From: Ignavibacteriales bacterium | Lineage (GTDB): Bacteria > Bacteroidota > Ignavibacteria > UBA10030 | Direction: 5' to 3' | Assembly (NCBI GenBank): GCA_016207365.1 | Contig: JACQPU010000278.1 | Coordinates: 1 to 9,826, forward strand | Length of the DNA: 9,826 nt | Part shown: positions 1-6,804 of the stretch, in pieces | Position numbering within the stretch: the stretch's first letter is position 1 | How the letters are laid out: each line of letters opens with the position of its first letter | Program-made: the position numbers and the translations under genes | The notes under the pieces: generated by a model | The model's database searches: none | The model's input: the letters and a program-made list of their open reading frames with translations, nothing else | What the model was told of the DNA's origin: nothing

Positions 1-651
1 AACACCCTTCTTGAAATTGGCCTGCACGGTGCGCACGCCGAAATCTGCAGGCATATAGGAAAAATGAAATACCGCTCGAGTTACGGTCAAAACCTCCTTC
101 AGCACAGCATCGAGGTTGCGTATCTCATGGGCATCATGTCCGGGGAGCTTCGATTGGATGTTATGCTTGCAAAACGTGCCGGCCTGCTTCATGATATCGG
201 CAAAACCGTCGACAAGAGCGTCGAAGGCCCGCACGCGCTGATCGGTTACGAGCTGTGCCGCAAATTCAACGAACATCCCATCGTGTGCAACGCCGTCGGT
301 TCTCATCACGAAGATATTCCCATGGAGCATCCGATCGCACCCCTCGTCCAGGCGGCAGATGCGATCAGCGGGGCGAGACCGGGCGCGCGGCGTGAATCGG
401 TCGAAGGATATGTCAAACGCCTGGAAAAACTCGAGCTCGTTGCAAAGTCGTTCCCCGGTGTTTTGACAACCTATGCCATCCAGGCGGGACGTGAAGTTCG
501 TGTGATCGTCAGCCATGAAGCGCTCGATGACGCGAGAGCCGACCAGTTGTCGCATGATATTGCCAATAAGATCCAGCAGGAGATGGAATATCCCGGACAG
601 ATTAAGGTCACGGTGATCCGCGAATTCCGCTCCGTGGCCTATGCCAAGTAA
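1..651 (+). CDS. rny: Ribonuclease Y, C-terminal part (5' end outside window)
   Basis: RNase Y is a membrane-anchored endoribonuclease that starts mRNA decay. The reading frame is open from base 1, so the N-terminal membrane anchor, coiled coil and most or all of the KH domain lie upstream. The 216 visible residues are the HD phosphohydrolase domain and the C-terminal domain. The run KYRSSYGQNLLQHSIEVA just after base 64 is highly typical of the family. The metal-binding His-Asp pair (LLHDIGK) is at 190-195, followed by a SHHED motif. The end, PGQIKVTVIREFRSVAYAK, matches the usual C-terminus, so the gene is complete at its 3' end. An internal ATG at 64 lies in the middle of conserved sequence and is not the true start. 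The stop overlaps the coaE start by 11 nt. The assignment is firm. Confidence 0.96.
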   Translation, partial: NTLLEIGLHGAHAEICRHIGKMKYRSSYGQNLLQHSIEVAYLMGIMSGELRLDVMLAKRAGLLHDIGKTVDKSVEGPHALIGYELCRKFNEHPIVCNAVGSHHEDIPMEHPIAPLVQAADAISGARPGARRESVEGYVKRLEKLELVAKSFPGVLTTYAIQAGREVRVIVSHEALDDARADQLSHDIANKIQQEMEYPGQIKVTVIREFRSVAYAK

Positions 652-1297
652 AGCACGTTTCCTGACACGATCACGAACCAGGACCGGCATTTTTAAAGTC
701 GGGATCACCGGTGGCATCGGAAGCGGTAAGAGTACCGTGTGCCGTATGATGGCGGAAATGGGTTTTCCCGTCCTGTCGGCAGATGAGATTGCAAAGAGCA
801 TTCAGGAAACTGATCCTGTCGTCCGTCGCAAAGTTATCGGGTTGCTTGGGAGCCATGCATACGATCCGGACGGCCGCCTGAACCGTGGAGTAGTGGCGAA
901 CAAAATCTTTGGAAACGCGCGCCTCCGGAGGGCGTTGGAAAGGATTGTCCATCCTGCGGTTCGAAGAGAACTTGGGCGGCGCAGCAGGGAGCTTCTACAG
1001 TCGGGTAGCGTCGTTGTCCTTATCGAAGCTGCCCTTATTTTTGAATCCGGTCTGTATCGGGAGTTGGATTTGGTTGTCGTGGTGGATGCACTCGAGGATA
1101 TCCGGCTTCGCCGCCTGAGGGAACGTGACGGAGTAGGCGAAGCCGAAATTCGCGGGCGAATGGCTTCTCAATGGCCTCCAGAAAAAAAAGCCGGCCTCGC
1201 GGATATCGTCATTGGCAATAATGGCGGTTTGGATGATCTTCGCAGAAACGTCACGCTTCTGAGTTCCCTTCTTTCAGCACTTACCGCACGGAGTTGA
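641..1297 (+). CDS. coaE: Dephospho-CoA kinase
   Basis: CoaE catalyses the last step of coenzyme A synthesis, phosphorylating the 3'-hydroxyl of dephospho-CoA with ATP in the cytosol. The 218-residue product has the P-loop GGIGSGKST at residues 24-32, a conserved Asp in SADEIAK (D48), and the hydrophobic strand ending in LIFE near the middle, as in the family. Most CoaE proteins place the P-loop within about 10 residues of the start, so this one has about 15 extra basic residues. No ATG, GTG or TTG lies between 641 and the P-loop, so 641 is kept as the start. It overlaps the last 11 nt of rny, and no clear Shine-Dalgarno sequence precedes it, which fits translational coupling to rny. The function is firm; the exact start is less certain. 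Confidence 0.94.
   Translation: MPSKARFLTRSRTRTGIFKVGITGGIGSGKSTVCRMMAEMGFPVLSADEIAKSIQETDPVVRRKVIGLLGSHAYDPDGRLNRGVVANKIFGNARLRRALERIVHPAVRRELGRRSRELLQSGSVVVLIEAALIFESGLYRELDLVVVVDALEDIRLRRLRERDGVGEAEIRGRMASQWPPEKKAGLADIVIGNNGGLDDLRRNVTLLSSLLSALTARS
1290..1293 (+). promoter_or_regulatory. Ribosome binding site of the argD-like gene
   Basis: GGAG lies 5 nt before the ATG at 1299, inside the last codons of coaE. It supports the 1299 start, one base after the coaE stop. Confidence 0.6.
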
Positions 1298-1298
1298 C

Positions 1299-2477
1299 AT
1301 GCCAACCGTTTTTGAGCTCGAGCAATCTCTTTTTTTCCAAACCTACAAACGCCTTCCGGTTGACGTTATTGAGGGCCATGGATGCTATCTGACGGATCGA
1401 CAGGGAAAGCGCTACCTCGATTTCTTTGGCGGACTTGCGGTTAATGCCCTTGGCTATGGACATCCCCGTATCCTTGAAGCAATTCGTGCACAGACAGAAC
1501 GCTACGTTCACCTCTCGAATTTCTTTGTCCAGGAACCTCAAGTCAGGCTTGCTGAGAAACTCCTGGAGGTTTCACGATTCTCAAGAGTCTTCTTCACGAA
1601 CAGTGGGACCGAGGCCGTTGAGGGAGCAATCAAGCTGGCGCGCAAATGGGGGGCGAAACGCGGGAAGAAACAACTCTTGGGGCTTTCCAATTCATTCCAT
1701 GGCAGAACAATGGGGGCGCTTTCGCTTACAGAACGGCCAAAATATCGTGAAGGATACGAACCCTTCCTTCCCAATACAGACCACATTCGCTTTAACGATG
1801 CGCAGGATTTGCGGTCTAAAATCAATGGCGAAACGCTGGCCGTTTTTTTCGAACCGATCCAGGGGGAAGGAGGACTGAATGTCCTGAGCCGTGAATTCTG
1901 TGATGAGCTCTCTGCACTGCAAAAAAAACATGGGTTTCTCCTCGTGGCCGACGAAATTCAGTCGGGGATGGGACGAACCGGAAGGTTCTTTGGATATCAA
2001 CACGTTGGGCTTCGACCTGATGTGGTTGTGGTTGCCAAGGCCATCGGAGGTGGACTTCCTTTGGGGGCATTTCTGGGAACGGAGGAGGTGGCGTCTGTTC
2101 TCACCTTTGGCGTTCATGGGACGACGTTCGGCGGTAACCCCGTTGCCTGCGCGGCAGGGCGGGCTGTTTTGGACGAGATTGTGGATGGGGGTCTCATGAA
2201 AAGGGCCGAGGAAATCGGGGTGCGGTTAATAGCCGCGTTTCGCGGGCTACAGCAGCGGTATCCGAAGCTCATATCCGATGTGCGGGGATTTGGATGCATG
2301 CTCGGCGTTGAGCTTTCCGTCGAAGGCCAGCTGGTGGTTGATCGGTTGATGGACCGCGGTATTCTCGTCAACTGTACAAACACGAAAGTCCTGCGTTTCC
2401 TTCCGCCCTATATTGCAACGGACGAAGAGTGCGACAAGGTGATAGCTGAACTGGACGCCATTTTGGCATCCTTGTAG
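1299..2477 (+). CDS. argD: Class III aminotransferase, acetylornithine aminotransferase type
   Basis: This 392-residue protein is a PLP-dependent fold-type I, class III aminotransferase. ArgD transfers the amino group between N-acetylornithine and 2-oxoglutarate in arginine synthesis, and in some bacteria also serves lysine synthesis. Visible family marks are the early LDFFGGLAVNALGYGHP block, FTNSGTEAVEGAIKLAR (phosphate-binding region), SFHGRTMG, the PLP-contacting VADEIQSGMGRTG, and the Schiff-base Lys247 in VVAKAIGGGLPLG. HGTTFGGNPVACAAG follows. The C-terminal LRFLPP resembles the ArgD block that contacts the substrate carboxylate. Length is normal for ArgD. The start is set by GGAG 5 nt upstream and by the coaE stop one base before. 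No other arginine gene is visible, so specificity rests on sequence alone; ornithine or another omega-amino-acid aminotransferase is the main alternative. Confidence 0.85.
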   Translation: MPTVFELEQSLFFQTYKRLPVDVIEGHGCYLTDRQGKRYLDFFGGLAVNALGYGHPRILEAIRAQTERYVHLSNFFVQEPQVRLAEKLLEVSRFSRVFFTNSGTEAVEGAIKLARKWGAKRGKKQLLGLSNSFHGRTMGALSLTERPKYREGYEPFLPNTDHIRFNDAQDLRSKINGETLAVFFEPIQGEGGLNVLSREFCDELSALQKKHGFLLVADEIQSGMGRTGRFFGYQHVGLRPDVVVVAKAIGGGLPLGAFLGTEEVASVLTFGVHGTTFGGNPVACAAGRAVLDEIVDGGLMKRAEEIGVRLIAAFRGLQQRYPKLISDVRGFGCMLGVELSVEGQLVVDRLMDRGILVNCTNTKVLRFLPPYIATDEECDKVIAELDAILASL

Positions 2478-2566
2478 AAAGGGGTCCCCCTCCCGTAACG
2501 ATTCTCTCTTCACTGTTCTTCATCATTCCCCTTCACTCTTCACTTTTTTTTTCGTATTTTCCAGTC
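2478..2566 (+). other. Pyrimidine-rich gap before purF; possible promoter/leader
   Basis: This 89-nt gap is the only substantial non-coding stretch in the window. It begins with a small GGGG-T-CCCC palindrome (2481-2489) whose loop is too tight for a convincing terminator hairpin and which is not followed by T residues. The rest is pyrimidine-rich, with repeated CTTCACT units and a T9 run at 2544-2552. No GC-rich stem precedes the T run, so it is not a standard intrinsic terminator. TATTTT at 2555-2560 weakly resembles the Bacteroidota -7 element but is too close to the start codon to be persuasive. A purF promoter may be here; none can be assigned confidently. Confidence 0.4.
2507..2544 (+). 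repeat. Three CTTCACT direct repeats
   Basis: CTTCACT occurs at 2508-2514, 2531-2537 and 2538-2544. The first and last copies extend to TCTTCACT, and the second and third are exactly adjacent. A related CTTCAT sits at 2518-2523. The strand is almost free of G here. The repeats could be a binding site, a slippage-derived low-complexity tract, or part of a dispersed intergenic repeat; the sequence does not decide. Confidence 0.6.
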
Positions 2567-4063
2567 GTGAATCTCTCCTCGCAAAGCGAAGGAAAACCCC
2601 GCTGCCATTGCGGAATCTTTGGAATCTACGGCCATCCCGAAGCCGCTGTCATGACCTATTACGGCCTTCACGCCCTTCAGCATCGCGGGCAGGAAGCAAC
2701 AGGAATCGTCAGCAGCGAGTTTCTGCCTGACAAACAGAAGTACCGTTTCAACGTGCACCGCGGGATTGGCCTGGTGACCGATGTGTTTCGGGACGAAAAG
2801 ATTCTCAAGTCCACCCTACGGGGCAATGCCGCCATCGGCCATAACAGATACTCGACGACCGGCTCTGCGGGGAACAAGGCCAACATTCAACCGTTTACTG
2901 TGAACTACCGGGGCGGTAATCTTGCGGTCGGACACAACGGGAACCTCACAAACTTTCGCACTCTCCGCGAGTCCCTCCAATACGACGGCACCATTTTTCA
3001 ATCCACATCCGACACCGAAATTATTTTGCACCTTGCGGCGAAGAGCAGGCACACGGATCAGGTTCTTCAAGTCAAGGATGCCCTCGATATGGTCGAAGGC
3101 GCGTATTCGTTGGTGATCCTGACCGATGATGCGCTGATTGCGGCCCGCGATCCCCATGGATTCCGCCCGCTCGCCGTGGGCAGGCTCGGAGATGCATTTG
3201 TTGTTGCATCAGAAACCTGTGCGTTTGATATCCTTGGGGCAGAGTATCTTCGCGACGTACTCCCCGGGGAAATTCTTGTCATCGACGAAAAAGCTATTGA
3301 ATCCGGAAGGACTCGGTCGCTGTGGACCGCCCGAAAGCCTTCCCAGGCGCATCACTGCATTTTTGAGTACGTCTATTTCTCACGTCCGGACAGTAAGATT
3401 TTTGGAGAGAACGTAGACAAAATACGACGGAAGTTGGGAAAACTTCTTGCTCAGCAGGCTCCCGTCCGGCCGGACAATGACAAGGAAAAGGTCATTGTGA
3501 TCAGCGTGCCAGATTCCAGCAACACGGCAACATTGGGGTTTGTCACTGAAAGCGAGGAACAGGGGATTGACGTCAGGCTGGAGATCGGATTGATCAGAAG
3601 CCACTACGTGGGCCGGACGTTCATTCAGCCCGATCAAAACAGCCGCGAAATCAAGGTGAAGACAAAGTTCAATACGGTAAAGGGAGTATTGAAAGACCGG
3701 AAGGTGGTTATTGTGGATGATTCCATTGTCCGGGGCACAACTTCGCGACAGCTCGTGAAACTCGTCCGGGAGGCAGGTGCAAAAGAGATCCATTTCCGTG
3801 TCACGTCCCCACCGATCAAAAATCCCTGTTACTATGGAATGGATTTCCCGAGCAAGGAGGAGTTGATCGCCAATCGGCACAACGGTGATCTTGAAGGAAT
3901 CCGCCAGGAGCTTGGTGTCGACAGCATCGCCTACCTTTCCCTGGAAAATCTCCTTGAAGCTGCACCCCGCGACGAGGGGCGTCACTATTGCACGGCATGT
4001 TTCAGCGGGGAGTATCCGGTTGCAGTGGACCGTGAGACAACGAAGGACGCCAACGACACCTGA
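2567..4063 (+). CDS. purF: Amidophosphoribosyltransferase (iron-sulfur type)
   Basis: PurF commits PRPP to purine synthesis: a glutaminase domain frees ammonia, which a phosphoribosyltransferase domain adds to PRPP to make phosphoribosylamine. The 498-residue product starts at GTG with a 14-residue leader before Cys15 (CGIFGI). By analogy with Bacillus PurF, that leader would be removed to expose the N-terminal nucleophile. HALQHRGQEATGI and GHNRYSTTG mark the glutaminase domain. The PRPP-binding motif VVIVDDSIVRGTTS has its two Asp at 384-385. Cys264, Cys421, Cys475 and Cys478 match the four ligands of the [4Fe-4S] cluster in the Bacillus-type enzyme. No Shine-Dalgarno is visible before the GTG and no other start lies before Cys15. 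The stop overlaps the next gene's ATG by one base (TGATG at 4061-4065). Confidence 0.96.
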   Translation: MNLSSQSEGKPRCHCGIFGIYGHPEAAVMTYYGLHALQHRGQEATGIVSSEFLPDKQKYRFNVHRGIGLVTDVFRDEKILKSTLRGNAAIGHNRYSTTGSAGNKANIQPFTVNYRGGNLAVGHNGNLTNFRTLRESLQYDGTIFQSTSDTEIILHLAAKSRHTDQVLQVKDALDMVEGAYSLVILTDDALIAARDPHGFRPLAVGRLGDAFVVASETCAFDILGAEYLRDVLPGEILVIDEKAIESGRTRSLWTARKPSQAHHCIFEYVYFSRPDSKIFGENVDKIRRKLGKLLAQQAPVRPDNDKEKVIVISVPDSSNTATLGFVTESEEQGIDVRLEIGLIRSHYVGRTFIQPDQNSREIKVKTKFNTVKGVLKDRKVVIVDDSIVRGTTSRQLVKLVREAGAKEIHFRVTSPPIKNPCYYGMDFPSKEELIANRHNGDLEGIRQELGVDSIAYLSLENLLEAAPRDEGRHYCTACFSGEYPVAVDRETTKDANDT

Positions 4064-4638
4064 TGTCGCACGAACGCACATGGACGATCGCAAACACGAT
4101 CAGCAGTTCCCGGATTTTCCTCCTCGCGCCGCTCGCGTATTGCCTGTTCAGTGATTTTGACAACAACCGCCTGTGGGCCGCAGGGATCGTTGCCACAGGA
4201 GCCTTAACGGACTTTGTGGACGGCTATCTTGCGCGCCGACTCCATCAGGTCTCCGATTCCGGGAAGATAATTGATCCTGTGGCCGACAAGGTTGCGGTGG
4301 GGGCACTGGCAGCGTTCCTCGTGATCCTTGGGGACATCCCCGTGTGGTATCTTGGAATGGTGCTTGCGCGGGATGTGCTGATCGTGGCAGGTGGATTGTT
4401 CATCAGGGCAAGAAAAGGCATTGTTGTGCAATCAAACTGGCCGGGAAAAATCGCGGTGAGCCTCGTCGCTCTATTCCTTATGCTTTCGATCCTGCGGATG
4501 GAGGAGCTTGCAAGCCTCCTTGAGCTGACGCTGTGGTTGAGTCTTGGGTTTATGATTCTCTCTCTCGTGGTGTACGCCCAGCGCTTGTTTATTGGAAAAA
4601 GAATGAACGAAGGGGAGAGCGCATGGTCGGAACATTGA
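4063..4638 (+). CDS. pgsA: CDP-alcohol phosphatidyltransferase (PgsA-like)
   Basis: This 191-residue integral membrane enzyme moves a phosphatidyl group from CDP-diacylglycerol to an alcohol. The complete CDP-alcohol phosphotransferase signature is present, with the required residues D50, D53, G54, A57, R58, G67, D71 and D75 at the standard spacing. About five or six hydrophobic segments are visible, roughly 17-30, 36-52, 77-90, 93-112, 127-145 and 150-172. Size and layout fit phosphatidylglycerophosphate synthase, the usual bacterial member, but the acceptor alcohol cannot be read from the motif, so phosphatidylinositol or phosphatidylserine synthase-like roles remain possible. The ATG overlaps the purF stop by one base. 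GAAGGA at 4042-4047 is too far upstream (15 nt) to be a good ribosome site, which suggests coupling to purF translation. Confidence 0.9.
   Translation: MSHERTWTIANTISSSRIFLLAPLAYCLFSDFDNNRLWAAGIVATGALTDFVDGYLARRLHQVSDSGKIIDPVADKVAVGALAAFLVILGDIPVWYLGMVLARDVLIVAGGLFIRARKGIVVQSNWPGKIAVSLVALFLMLSILRMEELASLLELTLWLSLGFMILSLVVYAQRLFIGKRMNEGESAWSEH
4611..4617 (+). promoter_or_regulatory. Ribosome binding site that favours the 4623 start of ftsY
   Basis: AGGGGAG ends 5 nt before the ATG at 4623 and lies inside the end of the pgsA-like gene. It favours 4623 over the in-frame ATG at 4638, which overlaps the upstream stop as TGATG. Confidence 0.65.
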
Positions 4639-5567
4639 TGGGAAAAATGACCTCGGGTCTGACAAGGACCCGCGATTCACTTCTTGGGGGCATTCAGCGA
4701 CTCATGAAATCAAGAGGGACGATCGATGAGGAGCTTCTGAGGGAAGTCGAACACGCGCTGATCGCAGCCGATATAGGGACAGGGGCCACGGCACAATTGA
4801 TTCAGAATATCAAAAGGCGCGTGGCAGAGGAGCGATATGTATCAACAGAAGAATTTACCGCGTTGCTCAAAGATGAAGTGGCGCGTCTCCTTCTGGCGAA
4901 TGGGCCGGAGCCTGATGACGGAGAACAAGTCGGCATCCCGAATTCGCCAAGGCCGTATGTGATCATGCTTGTGGGAGTCAATGGATCGGGCAAAACGACG
5001 ACAATCGGCAAACTCGCCCACCGGTTTGTCTCTGCAGGGCTGAAGGTGCTTGTAGGCGCAGCCGACACGTTCCGCGCAGCAGCAAATGAACAACTCGAGC
5101 TGTGGGCGCGTAGAGCGGGTGTCGATATCGTGCAGCAGCAGAAAGGAGCGGACCCGGCGTCGGTTGCGTTCGACACCGTCCAGTCGGCTCGTGCACGCGG
5201 ATATGACGTTGTGTTAATCGATTCCGCCGGAAGGCTTCATACAAACACGAATCTTATGGAAGAGCTTGCCAAGATCCGGCGTGTAGTCGATAAAGTGATG
5301 CCTGGGGCGCCACACGAAGTCCTCTTGGTGCTTGACGCAGGCACCGGCCAAAACGGTCTTCAACAGGCAAAGCTTTTTTCCAAGGCCGTGGGCGTAACCG
5401 GTGTCGTCCTTACGAAGCTTGACGGAACGGCTAAGGGTGGAATTGTCCTCGCCGTGGGCACCGAGCTTGGCATTCCGGTCAAATATGTCGGTGTTGGGGA
5501 GAATGCTGAGGATCTTCAGCCTTTTCATCCTCGCGTGTTCGTCGATGCCCTCTTTGCCCCGACCTGA
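4623..5567 (+). CDS. ftsY: Signal recognition particle receptor FtsY
   Basis: FtsY is the membrane-associated GTPase that docks ribosome-SRP complexes for cotranslational membrane insertion. The 314-residue product has an N domain of helices (about 1-105) and a G domain. Visible GTPase motifs are GVNGSGKT at 118-125, DTFRAAANEQ from D148, DSAGR from D200 and TKLD at 264-267. The closing GVGENAEDLQPF is the FtsY form; the SRP protein Ffh has a different version, and the Met-rich M domain of Ffh is absent. The long acidic A domain of enterobacterial FtsY is missing, as in many other bacteria. An in-frame ATG at 4533 would add 30 residues encoded deep inside the upstream gene and is rejected. 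ATG 4623 is chosen for its ribosome site; 4638 is possible. The gene overlaps its upstream neighbour by 16 nt. Confidence 0.95.
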   Translation: MVGTLMGKMTSGLTRTRDSLLGGIQRLMKSRGTIDEELLREVEHALIAADIGTGATAQLIQNIKRRVAEERYVSTEEFTALLKDEVARLLLANGPEPDDGEQVGIPNSPRPYVIMLVGVNGSGKTTTIGKLAHRFVSAGLKVLVGAADTFRAAANEQLELWARRAGVDIVQQQKGADPASVAFDTVQSARARGYDVVLIDSAGRLHTNTNLMEELAKIRRVVDKVMPGAPHEVLLVLDAGTGQNGLQQAKLFSKAVGVTGVVLTKLDGTAKGGIVLAVGTELGIPVKYVGVGENAEDLQPFHPRVFVDALFAPT

Positions 5568-5568
5568 T

Positions 5569-5573
5569 GAGGA
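5569..5573 (+). promoter_or_regulatory. Ribosome binding site that favours the GTG start of the epimerase
   Basis: GAGGA lies 4 nt before the GTG at 5578, directly after the ftsY stop. It supports GTG 5578 over ATG 5545 inside ftsY. Confidence 0.5.
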
Positions 5574-5577
5574 ACCT

Positions 5578-6594
5578 GTGAAGCTGACGTTTTCAACATT
5601 TGACCTGAAACTGAAATACACATTCACGATCTCAAGAAGTTCCCGCGATGTCTCACCCATTGTTCTCGTGGAAGTGGAACATGACGGGATCACAGGGCTT
5701 GGAGAGGCATCACCGACCCGACGATACGGAGAGACCATTGAGACCGTCACGGCATTTCTCCGGTCATTGGATTTGTCTCGGTATGACTCGCCGTTCGATC
5801 TTGAGGCCATCATGACAGATGTTGACGCAAAGGCTCCCGGAAATACGTCGGCCAAAGCGGGAATCGATATTGCTCTCCACGACTGGATTGGAAAGAAACT
5901 GAATATTCCTCTCTATCGGTACTGGGGATTGGACAGGTCAAAAACCCCATTCACGTCGTTGACGATCGGCATCGATCAACCGGAAGTGATCGAGCAAAAA
6001 GTTCGGGAAGCGGAAGAATATCCTGTCCTCAAAGTCAAACTGGGGGGCTCCAATGACGAAGAGATCATGAAGACCATCCGTCATGTGACAAAGAAAACGC
6101 TCCGGGTGGATGCAAATGAGGGTTGGAAGACGAAAGAGATTGCACTGGAGAAGATCAAATGGCTTGAGCAGGAAGGCGTGGAGTTTGTTGAACAGCCCTT
6201 GCCCGCGAGAGATCTTGCGGGTACGGCATGGTTGCGGGAACGGGTGAATCTTCCACTTGTTGCCGATGAGAGCTCCCTTCGGTTAGATGATGTTCCGGGA
6301 TTGCGGGGCGTGTTTGACGGGATCAACATCAAGCTCATGAAGTGCGCGGGGCTTCGCGAGGGCATGCGGATGGTTGCAGCTGCCAGGGCGTGCGGGTTGA
6401 AAATCATGGCAGGCTGCATGATTGAGAGCTCGGTAGCGATTTCGGCGGCCGCGCAACTCTCGCCCCTGATCGACTGGGCAGACTTGGACGGGGCTGTGCT
6501 GACAACCAACGATCCATTTGACGGCGTGACCATCGCTCAGGGTCGGCTGTTGCTCCCCGAGAGACCGGGGATCGGGGTTCAGAAGCGGAGATGA
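5578..6594 (+). CDS. Enolase-superfamily dipeptide epimerase (L-Ala-D/L-Glu type)
   Basis: Enzymes of this family invert the second residue of dipeptides; the best known turn L-Ala-D-Glu from cell-wall turnover into L-Ala-L-Glu for reuse. The 338-residue product has the N-terminal capping domain and a TIM-type barrel. Visible active-site residues are the KxK pair K152/K154 (LKVKLGG), metal ligands D178 (VDANEGW), E205 (EFVEQPLP) and D230 (ADESS), and the opposite base K252 (NIKLMK). D302-L-D304 matches the DxD motif that holds the dipeptide amino group in L-Ala-D/L-Glu epimerases. The start is GTG 5578, 10 nt after the ftsY stop. ATG 5545 would add 11 residues and overlap ftsY; the frame is open further upstream to 5401, but that part is an ftsY shadow. 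Other dipeptide specificities, or a muconate-cycloisomerase relative, are possible. Confidence 0.88.
   Translation: MKLTFSTFDLKLKYTFTISRSSRDVSPIVLVEVEHDGITGLGEASPTRRYGETIETVTAFLRSLDLSRYDSPFDLEAIMTDVDAKAPGNTSAKAGIDIALHDWIGKKLNIPLYRYWGLDRSKTPFTSLTIGIDQPEVIEQKVREAEEYPVLKVKLGGSNDEEIMKTIRHVTKKTLRVDANEGWKTKEIALEKIKWLEQEGVEFVEQPLPARDLAGTAWLRERVNLPLVADESSLRLDDVPGLRGVFDGINIKLMKCAGLREGMRMVAAARACGLKIMAGCMIESSVAISAAAQLSPLIDWADLDGAVLTTNDPFDGVTIAQGRLLLPERPGIGVQKRR
6587..6590 (+). promoter_or_regulatory. Ribosome binding site of the small membrane protein gene
   Basis: GGAG lies 7 nt before the ATG at 6598, with the epimerase stop codon within the spacer. It is good evidence that the 68-codon frame is translated. 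Confidence 0.6.
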
Positions 6595-6597
6595 ACG

Positions 6598-6804
6598 ATG
6601 TTTTTCAAGCGTCCAGGCATCCGACGGTTCGAATATCTTCCGAGGTACTATGATCCGGAAAGAGATCCGAGGGAACAATTTAAAAGGAAGTTTGAGAGTA
6701 ATCGGCGAATGCGCGGCCGATCACGGACATCTCTCCTCCGATGGATCCTCGTGTTTCTTCTCGTTGTCTATGCGTACCTGTATCTGAGTGGACTCTTGCG
6801 CTAA
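6598..6804 (+). CDS. Small basic single-pass membrane protein, function unknown
   Basis: This 68-residue protein has two parts. Residues 1-46 are polar and strongly basic, with an aromatic block FEYLPRYYDPERDPREQF at 11-28 and an Arg/Lys-rich stretch at 29-48. Residues 47-67 form one hydrophobic helix rich in Leu, Val and Tyr, ending three residues or fewer from the C-terminus. The charge pattern predicts the basic part stays in the cytoplasm. A ribosome site stands 7 nt upstream, the start is 3 nt after the epimerase stop, and its TAA overlaps the mutL ATG by one base, so it looks like a real gene in the operon. I recall small proteins with a similar RYYDPE block in Bacteroidota and Ignavibacteria genomes, sometimes under doubtful names, but cannot confirm this here. 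I assign no function. Confidence 0.78.
   Translation: MFFKRPGIRRFEYLPRYYDPERDPREQFKRKFESNRRMRGRSRTSLLRWILVFLLVVYAYLYLSGLLR

Noticed and set aside
2481..2490. GGGGTCCCCC as a transcription terminator after the argD-like gene
   Set aside because: The loop would be one to three bases, the stem very short, and no T run follows directly.
2544..2552. T9 run as an intrinsic terminator
   Set aside because: No GC-rich inverted repeat precedes it; the upstream bases are nearly all pyrimidine and cannot fold on themselves.
3380..4093. 237-codon open frame on the minus strand
   Set aside because: It lies wholly opposite purF and the start of the pgsA-like gene, which have full family motifs. Its translation shows no recognisable domain.
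5401..5577. Upstream extension of the epimerase frame
   Set aside because: It is read through the conserved 3' end of ftsY in another frame and adds residues foreign to the enolase superfamily.
5214..5855. 213-codon open frame on the minus strand across the ftsY/epimerase junction
   Set aside because: Both plus-strand genes there are certain from motifs; the minus frame is a codon-composition shadow.
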